A stretch of 64,000 bases of DNA from Roseovarius confluentis (GTDB lineage: Bacteria; Pseudomonadota; Alphaproteobacteria; Rhodobacterales; Rhodobacteraceae): assembly GCF_002917925.1 (NCBI RefSeq), contig NZ_PPFE01000001.1:248001-312000 (forward strand), written 5' to 3'. Position 1 is the first letter of the stretch. Every line of letters starts with the position of its first letter. A program made the translations under genes and the position numbers. The notes below the pieces were generated by a model. That model ran no database searches. It had not been told where the DNA came from and worked only from the letters and a program-made list of their open reading frames with translations. This document shows positions 28,364 to 37,208 of the stretch, one piece after another.

Positions 28364-28418
28364 GCCGGACGCGCCCGATGCTGCGGGCCATCCGTCGCGC
28401 CGATCCGGTGTAGCCCGC

Positions 28419-30344
28419 TCAGGCTCGTCTTCCCGCGATCTGGCCAATCCCAAGCACATCCAGCACCTTCGCCTCGATCTGCGCGGCATTGAGCCCGGCA
28501 ACGGCGTACATGTCGGCCGGGCTCGCCTGATCAATGAAAATGTCCGGCAGCACCATCGAGCGGAACCGCAAGCCTTCGTCGAACACACCCTGCTCGGCCA
28601 GGTGGTGCGCCACGTGGCTGCCGAACCCGCCGATGGCGCCCTCCTCGATCGTGATCAGCGCCTCGTGATCCGCGGCCAGTCGGTCGATCAGGTCGGTGTC
28701 CAGAGGCTTTGAGAACCGCGCATCGGCCACGGTCGGCGTGATACCCCGCGCGCCCAGCCCCTCGCAGGCCTTCATCACCTCGCCAAGACGGGTGCCGAAG
28801 GACAGGATCGCAACGCGCGAGCCTTCGCGGATCATGCGGCCCTTGCCGATCTCCAGCACCTCGCCGCGTTCGGGCATCGTGACGCCCTCGCCCTCACCGC
28901 GGGGATAGCGGAACGCGATGGGCCCGCTGTCATGCGCCGCGGCGGTCGCGACCATGTGCACCAGCTCGGCCTCATCGGCGGCGGCCATGACGGTAAAGCC
29001 CGGCAGGTTCGAAAGAAAGGCCACGTCGAAGCTGCCAGCATGGGTGGCACCGTCGGCCCCAACCAGCCCCGCGCGGTCGATCGCGAAGCGCACCGGAAGG
29101 CGTTGGATGGCGACATCGTGCACGACCTGGTCGAACCCGCGTTGCAGGAAGGTGGAGTAAATCGCACAGAACGGCCGCATTCCGCCCGCGGCCAGCCCGG
29201 CGGAGAAGGTGACGGCGTGCTGCTCGGCGATGCCGACGTCAAAACAACGCGACGGGTAACGCTTCTCGAACAGGTCCAGCCCGGTGCCGTCCGGCATGGC
29301 GGCGGTGACGCCGCAGATCCGGTCATCCTCGGCGGCGTGTTTCAGCAGCGCCTCGGCAAAGACCTTGGTATAGCTGGGCGCGTTCGAAGGCGATTTCTTC
29401 TGCTCGCCCGTGACCACGTCGAATTTCGCGGTCGCGTGCCCCCCGTCGCGCCGGCCTTCGGCGGGGGCATAGCCCTTGCCCTTCTTGGTGATCATGTGGA
29501 TCAGGATCGGACCCTGCGCGCGGGCCTTGACCGTGCGCAGTACCGGCAGCAACTGGTCCATGTCATGCCCGTCGATCGGACCGAGATAGCTGAACCCCAG
29601 CTGTTCGAACAGCGTCCCGCCCACGGCCATGCCCTTGAGCACCTCCTTGGCCCGTTTCGCGCCCATCTGGAACGGCTCGGGCAGCAGTGACACCGCACCT
29701 TTGGCGGCGGCCTTGAACTCCTGGAACGGTTCACCCGCATAGAGGCGCGACAGGTAGGATGACAGCGCCCCCACGGGCGGGGCGATGGACATCTCGTTAT
29801 CGTTAAGGATCACGATCAGGCGTTTGTTCAGGTGGCCCGCGTGGTTCATCGCCTCAAAGGCCATGCCAGCAGACATCGCCCCGTCGCCGATCACCGCGAT
29901 GGCATCGCCATGGCCGGTGTCGCTGGCCCCGCCAAGGTCGCGCGCCGCGGCAAAACCCAGGGCGGCGGAGATCGACGTGGAGCTATGCGCGGCACCGAAA
30001 GGGTCGTAGGGGCTTTCAGAGCGCTTGGTAAAGCCGCTGAGGCCCCCCTCCTGCCGGATGGTGCGGATACGGTCACGGCGGCCGGTCAGGATCTTGTGCG
30101 GATAGCACTGGTGGCTCACGTCCCAGATGATCTTGTCCCGCGGCGCGTCGAAAACGTGGTGCAGCGCGACGGTCAGTTCGATCACGCCGAGGCCCGCGCC
30201 CAGATGCCCACCGGTCTCCGACACGGCCGAAATGGTTTCGGTGCGCAGTTCGTCGGCCAATTGACGCAGCTCCGCATCGGAGAAACGCTTGAGCTCGGCG
30301 GGGCTGGACACCGTGTCCAGCAAGGGGGTCTGGGGGCGTGTCAC
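28419..30344 (-). CDS. dxs: 1-deoxy-D-xylulose-5-phosphate synthase
   Basis: DXS condenses pyruvate and glyceraldehyde 3-phosphate with thiamine diphosphate, the first step of the MEP isoprenoid pathway. The 641-residue protein shows [18 protein letters not shown], the thiamine diphosphate motif ([20 protein letters not shown]) and the transketolase C-terminal parts ([27 protein letters not shown]). Downstream of ispA and xseB in the same direction, it supplies precursors for quinones and, in this group, often carotenoids. Confidence 0.96.
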   Translation of the reverse strand: MTRPQTPLLDTVSSPAELKRFSDAELRQLADELRTETISAVSETGGHLGAGLGVIELTVALHHVFDAPRDKIIWDVSHQCYPHKILTGRRDRIRTIRQEGGLSGFTKRSESPYDPFGAAHSSTSISAALGFAAARDLGGASDTGHGDAIAVIGDGAMSAGMAFEAMNHAGHLNKRLIVILNDNEMSIAPPVGALSSYLSRLYAGEPFQEFKAAAKGAVSLLPEPFQMGAKRAKEVLKGMAVGGTLFEQLGFSYLGPIDGHDMDQLLPVLRTVKARAQGPILIHMITKKGKGYAPAEGRRDGGHATAKFDVVTGEQKKSPSNAPSYTKVFAEALLKHAAEDDRICGVTAAMPDGTGLDLFEKRYPSRCFDVGIAEQHAVTFSAGLAAGGMRPFCAIYSTFLQRGFDQVVHDVAIQRLPVRFAIDRAGLVGADGATHAGSFDVAFLSNLPGFTVMAAADEAELVHMVATAAAHDSGPIAFRYPRGEGEGVTMPERGEVLEIGKGRMIREGSRVAILSFGTRLGEVMKACEGLGARGITPTVADARFSKPLDTDLIDRLAADHEALITIEEGAIGGFGSHVAHHLAEQGVFDEGLRFRSMVLPDIFIDQASPADMYAVAGLNAAQIEAKVLDVLGIGQIAGRRA

Positions 30345-30388
30345 GCGTCGCCGCTCCTTGAATTTGGCTGCCGGCCCGGACCGGGCGG

Positions 30389-31252
30389 CTAGCTCTGCCG
30401 CGAGATAACGAAGCGGGCCAAGTCGCGCAAGCGGTCGGCCCCCTCTCCGTAAGCAGATAAGCTGTCACAGGCGGTGTCAACAAGGGCAGCGGCGCGCCGT
30501 CGCGCCCCTTCGAGACCGAGAAGCGACACGAACGTGGCCTTGCCGGCGGCGGCGTCCTTGCCCACCGCCTTGCCCACGGCGGCGGCATCCCCCGTCTCGT
30601 CAATGACGTCGTCCTGGATCTGGAACGCCAGGCCAAGCGCCTTGGCATAGGCGGCGAGCGGCGCGATGTCGGCGCGGGCCATGACCGCGCCTGCGCAGGC
30701 AGCCCAGCCGAAAAGCGCGCCGGTCTTGCCATCCTGCAGCGCGATGATTTGGTCCAACGTCAATGGGTCCGACGCTGTTTCCGCCGCGATATCAAGGGCC
30801 TGCCCCAAGACCATGCCGTCCTTTCCCGCTGCGCGCGCCAGCGTCAGCGCAAGCTCGGCGCGGGCCTCGGATGTGTCGGCGCCCTCGGGATGGGCCGCAA
30901 GTTCGAACGCCAGCGATTGCAGTGCGTCGCCCACAAGAACGGCTGTGCCTTCGTCCCATTTCACGTGCACCGTGGGCTGCCCCCGACGCAGATCGTCGTC
31001 ATCCATGCAGGGCAGATCATCATGCACCAGGCTGTAGGCGTGCATCGCCTCGATTCCTGCCGCGGGAAAGACTGCCCGCGAAGGGTTAACATCGTGCAAA
31101 CGGGCCGTTTCCATCACCAGAAAGCCGCGCAGGGCCTTGCCGCCGAAGAGCGCGTGGCGCATTGCTGCATGCAGGGGAAGATCGCCGGTGATTTGCGCCT
31201 CGAGGCAGCTTCGGATGGCCGTCGCGTCCGCCGCGAGCGCGGACTGAAGCAT
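30389..31252 (-). CDS. ispA: Geranyl/farnesyl diphosphate synthase
   Basis: A prenyltransferase that builds C10-C15 diphosphates from DMAPP and IPP. The two Asp-rich motifs are [14 protein letters not shown] (first) and FQIQDDVID (second), with the GGKALRG start site. 287 residues, normal length. The ATG overlaps the xseB stop by one base (TGATG), and dxs follows after 44 bp, giving the common xseB-ispA-dxs unit. Confidence 0.95.
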   Translation of the reverse strand: MLQSALAADATAIRSCLEAQITGDLPLHAAMRHALFGGKALRGFLVMETARLHDVNPSRAVFPAAGIEAMHAYSLVHDDLPCMDDDDLRRGQPTVHVKWDEGTAVLVGDALQSLAFELAAHPEGADTSEARAELALTLARAAGKDGMVLGQALDIAAETASDPLTLDQIIALQDGKTGALFGWAACAGAVMARADIAPLAAYAKALGLAFQIQDDVIDETGDAAAVGKAVGKDAAAGKATFVSLLGLEGARRRAAALVDTACDSLSAYGEGADRLRDLARFVISRQS

Positions 31253-31512
31253 CAGAGCCCCTCGACCGGGGTGGTGCCCTTGGGGGTGCCCTCGCCGTCG
31301 AGCGTGATGGCCGCGACTTTCTCTTCGGCTTCTTTCAGCTTGGTTTCGCAGCGTTTTTTCAGCTTGGCCCCCTGCTCGTACAGGGCGATGGATTCGTCCA
31401 GCGGCACGTCGCCGCGCTCCAGCCGGGTAACGACGTCCTCGAGCGCCTTCATCGCCTGTTCGAAAGACATGGTGTTGATCGCGTCGTCGTCCATTTCAGG
31501 GGCCTCTTGCAT
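31252..31512 (-). CDS. xseB: Exodeoxyribonuclease VII small subunit
   Basis: XseB is the small subunit of the single-strand exonuclease VII. About 86 residues: MSFEQAMKALEDVVTRLERG, then DVPLDESIALYEQGAKLKKRC, the helical family core. The start could be an inner Met at 31494. Its position ahead of ispA and dxs is conserved in many Proteobacteria. The catalytic XseA subunit is not in the window. Confidence 0.94.
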   Translation of the reverse strand: MQEAPEMDDDAINTMSFEQAMKALEDVVTRLERGDVPLDESIALYEQGAKLKKRCETKLKEAEEKVAAITLDGEGTPKGTTPVEGL

Positions 31513-31597
31513 GGGTTTTCAACAGGCACCATAGCGTTGCGCGGCGCGGGCTTCAATTCGGTTGACGCCCCGCAGGGCATGGGGAAGGATACCGGCC

Positions 31598-32569
31598 ATG
31601 AAGCCCTTTTCCACGTCCGATGCCGCGCCCGTGGCCGACCCCGACTTGTCCAGTCTAGTCGCCCGGCGGCTGGATTCTGCGACGGCGGAAGATGCCGCGT
31701 TTTCAACAACTCAGGTGACGGAGCTCATCCGCGAGGTTTCGGGTAAGCGGGTCGTGCTGCGTGGCCGGATCGGGGGGCAGCGGGCGGTTTTCCGGCTCTA
31801 TCTCGACCGGGTCGAGGACTGCACGCGGGACTGGAACGAGCTGTGCCGTATCTGGCCAAAGATGCGTGAAGGCGAATTGCGGGTCTGCGCGCCGCTGGGA
31901 TTTGCACCCGAAGCCGGCCTTCTGGCGGTGTCGGAGGTCGAGGGCACGCCCTTGCTGCAATGGATCTACCGCGCGCCGGAGGCCGAGCGGGCGCGGTACC
32001 TGGAGCCCGCGGCGCGGTGGTTGCGGGCTTATACGGAATGCACCGAAACCGAGGCCGCCGCCCAGCCCGCGGGATGGGCCAAGCGGGCCGAGCGGGCGGC
32101 GAAGACGCAGGCGTTCACCCGGTTGAAACAAGTGGAAAAGCCGATCCTGCAGGAAATCCAGCGCCTGGTGCCGCTGATGGACAAAAGCCAGTGGCGGTTT
32201 GCCGTGTCGCATGGGGACTTTCACCCCAACAATTTGATCGTGAACGAAAATATGGTGACCGGAATTGACTGTGGCGGGTCGCGTCCGGCGCCCATATACA
32301 AGGATATGGCGCGGTTCCTGATGCATATGGGCCGTCGCGCGATGATCCCGTCGGGCGAGGCCTGCCTTGGTGTGGACCGGCAAGGCTTCATCGCCTTTTG
32401 CGACGCGTTCCGGCTGTCGGCGGAAGAGCGGGAACTGACCCTGCCCTTCTTCATCGCGGTGGAGGCGCTGTTGCGGGCCGAGACCCGGAACCTCTCGCAA
32501 AGCCGGGTGCGGCGGGCCCGGCAAATGTCGGAGGCGCTGCTGGCCGACCTGGAACGGATCGGGCGCTAG
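31598..32569 (+). CDS. Aminoglycoside phosphotransferase/choline kinase-fold protein
   Basis: About 323 residues with the APH-family catalytic loop AVSHGDFHPNNLIVNENMV, followed by the Mg-binding GIDCGGS, where Asp-Cys replaces the usual Asp-Phe/Trp. The N-terminal lobe is short and has no clear glycine loop. I start at 31598 because AAGGA lies upstream. The substrate is unknown; relatives phosphorylate small alcohols, sugars or antibiotics. It is divergent from xseB. Confidence 0.75.
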   Translation: MKPFSTSDAAPVADPDLSSLVARRLDSATAEDAAFSTTQVTELIREVSGKRVVLRGRIGGQRAVFRLYLDRVEDCTRDWNELCRIWPKMREGELRVCAPLGFAPEAGLLAVSEVEGTPLLQWIYRAPEAERARYLEPAARWLRAYTECTETEAAAQPAGWAKRAERAAKTQAFTRLKQVEKPILQEIQRLVPLMDKSQWRFAVSHGDFHPNNLIVNENMVTGIDCGGSRPAPIYKDMARFLMHMGRRAMIPSGEACLGVDRQGFIAFCDAFRLSAEERELTLPFFIAVEALLRAETRNLSQSRVRRARQMSEALLADLERIGR

Positions 32570-32580
32570 GCGACTCGAAG

Positions 32581-32651
32581 GTTAACGGCAGCGGAGGCGC
32601 GAAAACCACGTCGGTAAAGCGTCGGTATTCCTACGGTATCGCGACGGTGCC
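32581..32651 (-). repeat. Intergenic element with three 11-bp phased units, copy A
   Basis: On the minus strand, GCACCGTCGC leads into GATACCGTAGG, AATACCGACGC and TTTACCGACGT, then GGTTTT...GCCGTTAAC. It matches the copy at 19937-20009 base for base over much of its length. It lies between the convergent ends of the phosphotransferase and HerA-like genes. Confidence 0.65.
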
Positions 32652-32718
32652 AGGTTCCGGCGACCGAATTTAACAAACCGTGCGCCTTAGCTGTTAAACG
32701 TTGGTTAAAGCCAGTCGC

Positions 32719-32739
32719 ATCCCGGACTTGATCCGGGAG
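32719..32739. repeat. Short palindrome (ATCCCGG...TCCGGGA type)
   Basis: ATCCCGGA and TCCGGGAG pair around CTTGA. A nearly identical palindrome (ATCCCGGG-CTTGA-CCCGGGAT) is at 41008. Such sequences are common dispersed repeats in alphaproteobacterial genomes. This one lies between convergent gene ends. Confidence 0.5.
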
Positions 32740-32796
32740 CTCCTGAGGCTAAGGATCCGGCAGGCGCGCCTCGTGAAGTGCCCCGGACGGCGATGG

Positions 32797-34338
32797 CTAC
32801 CTGCCCTTGAAGAGCCCGCCCAGAATGCCGCGCACGATCCGGCGCCCGGTGGTGCCGCCCAGTTCCTTGACCACGGCGTTCATCACGGCACCGCCGATAC
32901 TGTCGCTTTCCCTGCGGCTGCGCGAGGACGAGCGATCGACCCGGGACCCGGAGTAGCGGCGGCCCGCGTTGAACTCGCGTTCGGCGGCGGATTTCTCCTC
33001 GGCGGCGGTCTCGGCCTTTTCGGCCTCTTGCGCGGCCGTCTCGGCGCGTTTTGCAAGGATCTCGTAGGCGGAGTCGCGGTCCAGGACGGTCTCGTACTTG
33101 CCCGCCACGGGAGACGCGGCAATCACGCCTTGGCGGGCGGCCGTGTCGATGGGACCCAGGCGCGAGGATGGCGGGCGGATGAGCGTGCGTTCGACGATGC
33201 CGGGCACGCCCTTGTCTTGCAGCATGGAGGTCACCGCCTCGCCGGTGCCCACATCGCGGATGGCGTCGGCGGTATCGAAGCGGTCATTGGGGCGATAGGT
33301 CTCGGCGGCACGTTCCAGCGCCTTGCGGTCGCGGGCGGTAAAGGCACGCAGCGCGTGCTGCACGCGGTTGCCAAGCTGGCCCAGGATATCCTCGGGCACG
33401 TCATCGGGGTTCTGGGTGATGAAATAGACGCCGACCCCCTTGGAGCGGATCAGGCGGGCGACCTGCTCGACCTTGTCGATGAGCGCCTTGGGGGCGTCCT
33501 CGAACAGCAGGTGCGCCTCGTCGAAGAAGAAGACCAGCTTGGGCTTGTCGGGATCGCCGACCTCCGGGAGCGTCTCGAACAACTCGCTGAGAAGCCACAG
33601 AAGGAACGTGGCGTAGAGGCGCGGCGCGCCCATCAGCCTGTCGGCCGCGAGGATGTTGACTTGGCCCCGGCCATCGGGGGCGGTGGTCATCAGGTCGGAC
33701 AACTCCAGCGCGGGTTCGGCAAAGAACTGGGCGCCGCCCTGATTTTCCAGCACGAGAAGCGAGCGCTGGATCGCCCCGACGGATTGGCGCGAGACGTTGC
33801 CGTAGCGCAGGGAAAGCTCGCTGCTGTTCTCGCCGACCCAGACCAGAAGGGCCTGTAGATCCTTGAGATCCAGCAGGGGCAGGCCCTGTTCGTCGGCGAC
33901 GCGAAAGGCAATGTTCATAACCCCTTCCTGTGCCTCGGTCAGTTGCATCAGGCGGGAGAGCAGCAGCGGGCCCATTTCGGCCACGGTGGCGCGGACGGGG
34001 TGACCCTGTTCACCGAAGAGGTCCCAGAAGGTCACCGGAAAGCTGTCATAGGCATAGTCGGTAAAGCCGATGGTCTCGGCGCGGCTCATGAAGGCTTCAT
34101 GCAGCTTGAAATCCGCCGATCCGGCGGCGGCGAGGCCGGAAAGGTCGCCCTTGACGTCCGACAGGAAGACCGGGACACCGGCGGCGGAGAAGCCCTCGGC
34201 CAGGATCTGCAGCGTGACGGTCTTGCCGGTGCCCGTAGCCCCGGCGATAAGACCGTGGCGGTTCGCGTATTTGAGGCTGAGCCCCTGTTTCTCGGCGTAA
34301 TCGACGCCGCCACCGCCCAAGAAAACCTTGTTTTCCAA
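32797..34338 (-). CDS. HerA-like P-loop ATPase (DUF853 family)
   Basis: About 513 residues. It opens with [11 protein letters not shown] and the Walker [18 protein letters not shown]. The Walker B is [17 protein letters not shown], with a sensor [10 protein letters not shown]. Helicase HerA-like and DUF853 proteins are hexameric ATPases of unknown substrate. A coiled, Ala/Glu-rich region (about residues 425-470) precedes a Gly-rich tail ([15 protein letters not shown]). I favour the TTG at 34338 with AGGGGG upstream. An ATG at 34383 would add 15 basic residues but has a poor ribosome-binding site. Confidence 0.87.
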   Translation of the reverse strand: MENKVFLGGGGVDYAEKQGLSLKYANRHGLIAGATGTGKTVTLQILAEGFSAAGVPVFLSDVKGDLSGLAAAGSADFKLHEAFMSRAETIGFTDYAYDSFPVTFWDLFGEQGHPVRATVAEMGPLLLSRLMQLTEAQEGVMNIAFRVADEQGLPLLDLKDLQALLVWVGENSSELSLRYGNVSRQSVGAIQRSLLVLENQGGAQFFAEPALELSDLMTTAPDGRGQVNILAADRLMGAPRLYATFLLWLLSELFETLPEVGDPDKPKLVFFFDEAHLLFEDAPKALIDKVEQVARLIRSKGVGVYFITQNPDDVPEDILGQLGNRVQHALRAFTARDRKALERAAETYRPNDRFDTADAIRDVGTGEAVTSMLQDKGVPGIVERTLIRPPSSRLGPIDTAARQGVIAASPVAGKYETVLDRDSAYEILAKRAETAAQEAEKAETAAEEKSAAEREFNAGRRYSGSRVDRSSSRSRRESDSIGGAVMNAVVKELGGTTGRRIVRGILGGLFKGR

Positions 34339-34394
34339 GCCCCTGCCCCCTCGTCCAAGTTTTTTCACGATGCGAACATACAAAATTAAGGATT

Positions 34395-34493
34395 GTCTGC
34401 CAGTGTTTATCTCGTCCCGGGCCTCGTGTCCTCTTGGTCCGGGGCGACTTCCTCCCTGTCAGACTGGCCGCGCCTTCGGGTGCGGCCCTTTTT
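34395..34493 (+). ncRNA. Candidate small RNA with terminator upstream of the HerA-like gene
   Basis: A near-perfect hairpin, CCCGGGCC/GGTCCGGG (34416-34443), is followed by a linker with CTTCCTCCCT, complementary to a Shine-Dalgarno sequence. A GGCCGCGCC-TTCG-GGTGCGGCC stem (34466-34487) then has a T run, a convincing intrinsic terminator. No plus-strand gene lies upstream to need it. The 5' end and promoter are not defined. Confidence 0.35.
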
Positions 34494-34591
34494 CTGGACT
34501 TGTTGCGGCAAATTCCCGGCGGTTGGCGCGGGCACAACCTTAGCGGGCATGCTCTTGAAATGGCTCGATAAGTTTTTTTGATGATTGCCTG

Positions 34592-34620
34592 TTGACGGCT
34601 CGTCGGAACTGTCCTAGCGT
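34592..34620 (+). promoter_or_regulatory. Promoter of candidate small RNA
   Basis: TTGACG (34592) and TAGCGT (34615) are spaced 17 bp, a good sigma-70-type pair. The predicted start, near 34627, is followed within about 60 bp by a terminator and not by a gene start. Confidence 0.5.
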
Positions 34621-34626
34621 CGGCTC

Positions 34627-34692
34627 AATAGATAAGTCGGCCAGTCCGGCAGGGAGAATTGGGAAAGAGACCTTTTGGGTCTCTTTTCCTTT
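34627..34692 (+). ncRNA. Candidate small RNA, about 65 nt
   Basis: It is bounded by a promoter-like pair upstream and a strong terminator downstream: AAAGAGACC/GGTCTCTTT around a 5-bp loop (34664-34686), then TCCTTTTTC. The body contains CAGGGAGAATTGGGA and has no open reading frame worth noting. The next gene (ialB) starts 175 bp later, so this is unlikely to be its leader. Confidence 0.45.
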
Positions 34693-34866
34693 TTCATGGG
34701 GAATGTTCTGCTGTTATTTCAAGAGGATAGCGCTGCCCGGCCCCGGTTCAGAGGCAGCGAAAATCCGCCTTGCACTGGCACGGGCGTTACGGTTTTATCC
34801 TGACACTTGCGATCACCCATGTTAGAGCGCACGCAGCTTGATTTCAGACTAGATAACGGGGTCCAC

Positions 34867-35571
34867 ATGACCAGACTTTTGCACACCCTTCCCTTTCTCG
34901 TTCTGCTGGGCGTCGGCTCGGCGTTGAGCGCACAGGAAACGGAAGAGACCGAAGGCACTGCAGATGGTGCCACGGCGACCGAGACGGACGCCACTGGATC
35001 GGAGACTGAAACCGAAACGGAGACCGAGACCGAAGCGCAGGCGGAAACGGACGACGCTGCGGATACCGCCGGACAGACCGACCCGGCCAGCGGGCTGGAC
35101 CTGGGCCGCGAGGAGCAGGAAGATCCATCCTATATCAAGGAGACCTTCGACGACTGGCAGCTTCAGTGCTTCCGCAGTGAGGCAGGCGAAGACCCCTGCC
35201 AGATGTACCAGCTGTTGCGCGAGGAAGGCGGGAACCCCGTGGCCGAGTTCAGCCTGTTCAAGCTGCCCAGTGACGGCCAGGCCGTGGCGGGTGCCACGAT
35301 CGCGGTGCCGCTGGGCACGCTGTTGCCGCAGGGGTTGAAGATCTCGGTCGATGGCGGCAAGGCCAAGAACTACAACTACTCGTTCTGCTCGATGGGAGGT
35401 TGTTTTGCCCGTATCGGGTTCACCCAGGCCGACATCGACGCGTTTCAGGCAGGTGCCGCTGCGCGCCTGACGCTGGTGCCGGCGCAGGCCCCCGACCAGG
35501 TGGTCGAAATCGAAGCCTCGCTGGCGGGCTTTACCGCGGCCTATAACGAGGTGTCGGTGCTGGACCAGTAA
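34867..35571 (+). CDS. Invasion-associated locus B (IalB) family protein
   Basis: 234 residues: a signal peptide (LPFLVLLGVGSALSAQ), then about 55 residues of low-complexity acidic Glu/Thr/Asp/Ala linker (ETETETETETE). The IalB domain starts near residue 80: FDDWQLQCFRSEAGEDPCQMYQ, VPLGTLLPQGLKISVDGG, CSMGGCFARIGFT. The paired Cys probably form disulfides. IalB proteins are periplasmic or outer-membrane proteins named for Bartonella. In free-living relatives the role is unknown. I start at 34867 because it places the signal peptide at the N-terminus. A terminator follows. Confidence 0.88.
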   Translation: MTRLLHTLPFLVLLGVGSALSAQETEETEGTADGATATETDATGSETETETETETEAQAETDDAADTAGQTDPASGLDLGREEQEDPSYIKETFDDWQLQCFRSEAGEDPCQMYQLLREEGGNPVAEFSLFKLPSDGQAVAGATIAVPLGTLLPQGLKISVDGGKAKNYNYSFCSMGGCFARIGFTQADIDAFQAGAAARLTLVPAQAPDQVVEIEASLAGFTAAYNEVSVLDQ

Positions 35572-35596
35572 GCCGCATCACCAGCTTGCGACTTGG

Positions 35597-35624
35597 AACG
35601 CCGTCCTTCGGGGCGGCGTTTTTC
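35597..35624 (+). terminator. Terminator after ialB
   Basis: AACGCCGTCC and GGGCGGCGTT pair around a TTCG loop, and the stem is followed by TTTCG. The gene on the other side is convergent. Confidence 0.8.
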
Positions 35625-35710
35625 GTTTCTGTGGGGCGGACTGTCCGGCTTGAACCTTTGAAGAGGCTGGCAATCATCCATCGCGCGGACGTAAGGCCGC
35701 AGGCCAATCG

Positions 35711-36922
35711 TCAGGCGAAGCGCTTGAGCGCCAGCACCGCGTTGAGGCCGCCGAAGGCGAAGGCGTTCGAAAGCGCCACGTCGACCTTTGCCTCGCGCGC
35801 CTCGTTCGGGACCACGTCGAGCGCGCATTCGGGATCGGGCTCGTCATAGTTGATGGTGGGCGCGACAATGCCGTCGCGCAGGGCCATGATGCAGGCCAGC
35901 AGTTCGACCGCGCCGGTGCCGCCGATGAGGTGGCCGTGCATCGACTTGGTGGACGAGATCATCAGCCGGTCGGCATGGGCGCCGAAGACATCTGCCACCG
36001 CCGCGCTTTCGGTCTTGTCATTGGCGGCGGTGCCGGTGCCGTGGGCGTTGATATAGCCCACGTCGGTGGGGTTGATCTTGGCGTCCAGCATGGCGCCGGA
36101 AATGGCGCGCGAGGCGCCATTCTTGGACGGCATGACAATGTCGGCGGCGTCCGAGGACATGGCGAAGCCGGCGACCTCGGCGTGGATCTCGGCGCCGCGC
36201 GACTTGGCGTGTTCCAGTTCCTCGAAGACGAAGATGCCCGCGCCCTCGCCCTGCACCATGCCATTGCGGTTGGCCGAGAACGGACGGCAGCCGTCCTTGG
36301 ACATGACGCGCAGCCCTTCCCACGCCTTCACGCCGCCGAAGCAGAGCATGGATTCCGAACCGCCGGCGATCATCACCGGGGTGAGACCCCCGTGCACCAT
36401 CTGGAACGCCTGCGCCATGGCGTGGTTCGAGGACGCGCAGGCGGTCGAGACGGTGAAGGACGGACCTTTGAGGTTGAATTCCATCGACACGTGGCTGGCC
36501 GCGGCGTTGTTCATCAGCTTGGGCACCACGAAGGGGTGAACGCGGTTCTTGCCCTCTTCGTAGACCGAGCGGTAATTTTCATCCAGCGTGGTCATGCCGC
36601 CGCCCGAATTGCCCAGCACCACGCCGGCCCGCGCGGCCAGTTCGCCCTCGAACTTAAGTCCGGCCTGCGCGATGGCTTCGCGGGCGGCGACGAGGGTGAA
36701 TTGCGTGAACCTGTCGTAGAGCGCCAGTTGCTGACGGTTGAAGCGTTCCTCGGGCTCGTAGCCCTTGACCTGACCGCCGATCTTGATGGCCAGCCGATCG
36801 ACGTCGCGGATATCCAGTTCGGAGATGCCTGAGCGGCCCTCGCGCATCGCCTCGAGCGTTTCGGGCACGCTGGCCCCGAGCGCGTTGATCGTGCCCGCGC
36901 CTGTTATGACGACCCGCTTCAC
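35711..36922 (-). CDS. Beta-ketoacyl-ACP synthase (KAS II type)
   Basis: This condensing enzyme extends an acyl-ACP with malonyl-ACP. The 403-residue protein shows the catalytic Cys in TVSTACASSNHAM, His in NAHGTGTAANDKTE and His in KSMHGHLIGGTGA. It overlaps its own acyl carrier protein gene by 4 bp (ATGA). Next to that ACP and an LpxD-like gene, it probably makes a special acyl chain for an envelope lipid, not bulk fatty acids. It is FabF-like, but probably not the housekeeping FabF. Confidence 0.9.
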   Translation of the reverse strand: MKRVVITGAGTINALGASVPETLEAMREGRSGISELDIRDVDRLAIKIGGQVKGYEPEERFNRQQLALYDRFTQFTLVAAREAIAQAGLKFEGELAARAGVVLGNSGGGMTTLDENYRSVYEEGKNRVHPFVVPKLMNNAAASHVSMEFNLKGPSFTVSTACASSNHAMAQAFQMVHGGLTPVMIAGGSESMLCFGGVKAWEGLRVMSKDGCRPFSANRNGMVQGEGAGIFVFEELEHAKSRGAEIHAEVAGFAMSSDAADIVMPSKNGASRAISGAMLDAKINPTDVGYINAHGTGTAANDKTESAAVADVFGAHADRLMISSTKSMHGHLIGGTGAVELLACIMALRDGIVAPTINYDEPDPECALDVVPNEAREAKVDVALSNAFAFGGLNAVLALKRFA

Positions 36923-37179
36923 GCTTTCTGTTCCGCCACCAGCTTCTCGATTCCCGCCACGATGGAGGCGACGGACGAAATGTCGAAATCGCTTTCCTGG
37001 GGGGCGTTGGCGTTGAAGGGCACGGAGATGTCGAAGGCTTCCTCGATGGCGAAAATGCTTTCCACGAGGCCGAGGCTGTCGATGCCCAGTTCCTCCAGCG
37101 TGCTGTCCATCGTGACGTCGGATGGTTCAAGCACGGCCTGTTCGGCGATGATTTCGATGACCTTGTCCTTGGTATCCAT
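36919..37179 (-). CDS. Dedicated acyl carrier protein
   Basis: 86 residues, acidic. The phosphopantetheine site is in LGIDSLGLVESIFAIEEAF, where the standard ACP has DSLD. The sequence around it differs from housekeeping AcpP: the motif is followed by NANAPQESDFDISSV. It lies between an LpxD-like gene and a ketoacyl synthase, the arrangement of a specialised ACP for lipid A or another glycolipid. It is not a clear AcpXL. Confidence 0.9.
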   Translation of the reverse strand: MDTKDKVIEIIAEQAVLEPSDVTMDSTLEELGIDSLGLVESIFAIEEAFDISVPFNANAPQESDFDISSVASIVAGIEKLVAEQKA

Positions 37180-37208
37180 GGTGCACCCCGTTCTTTCCGC
37201 GAACCGCT

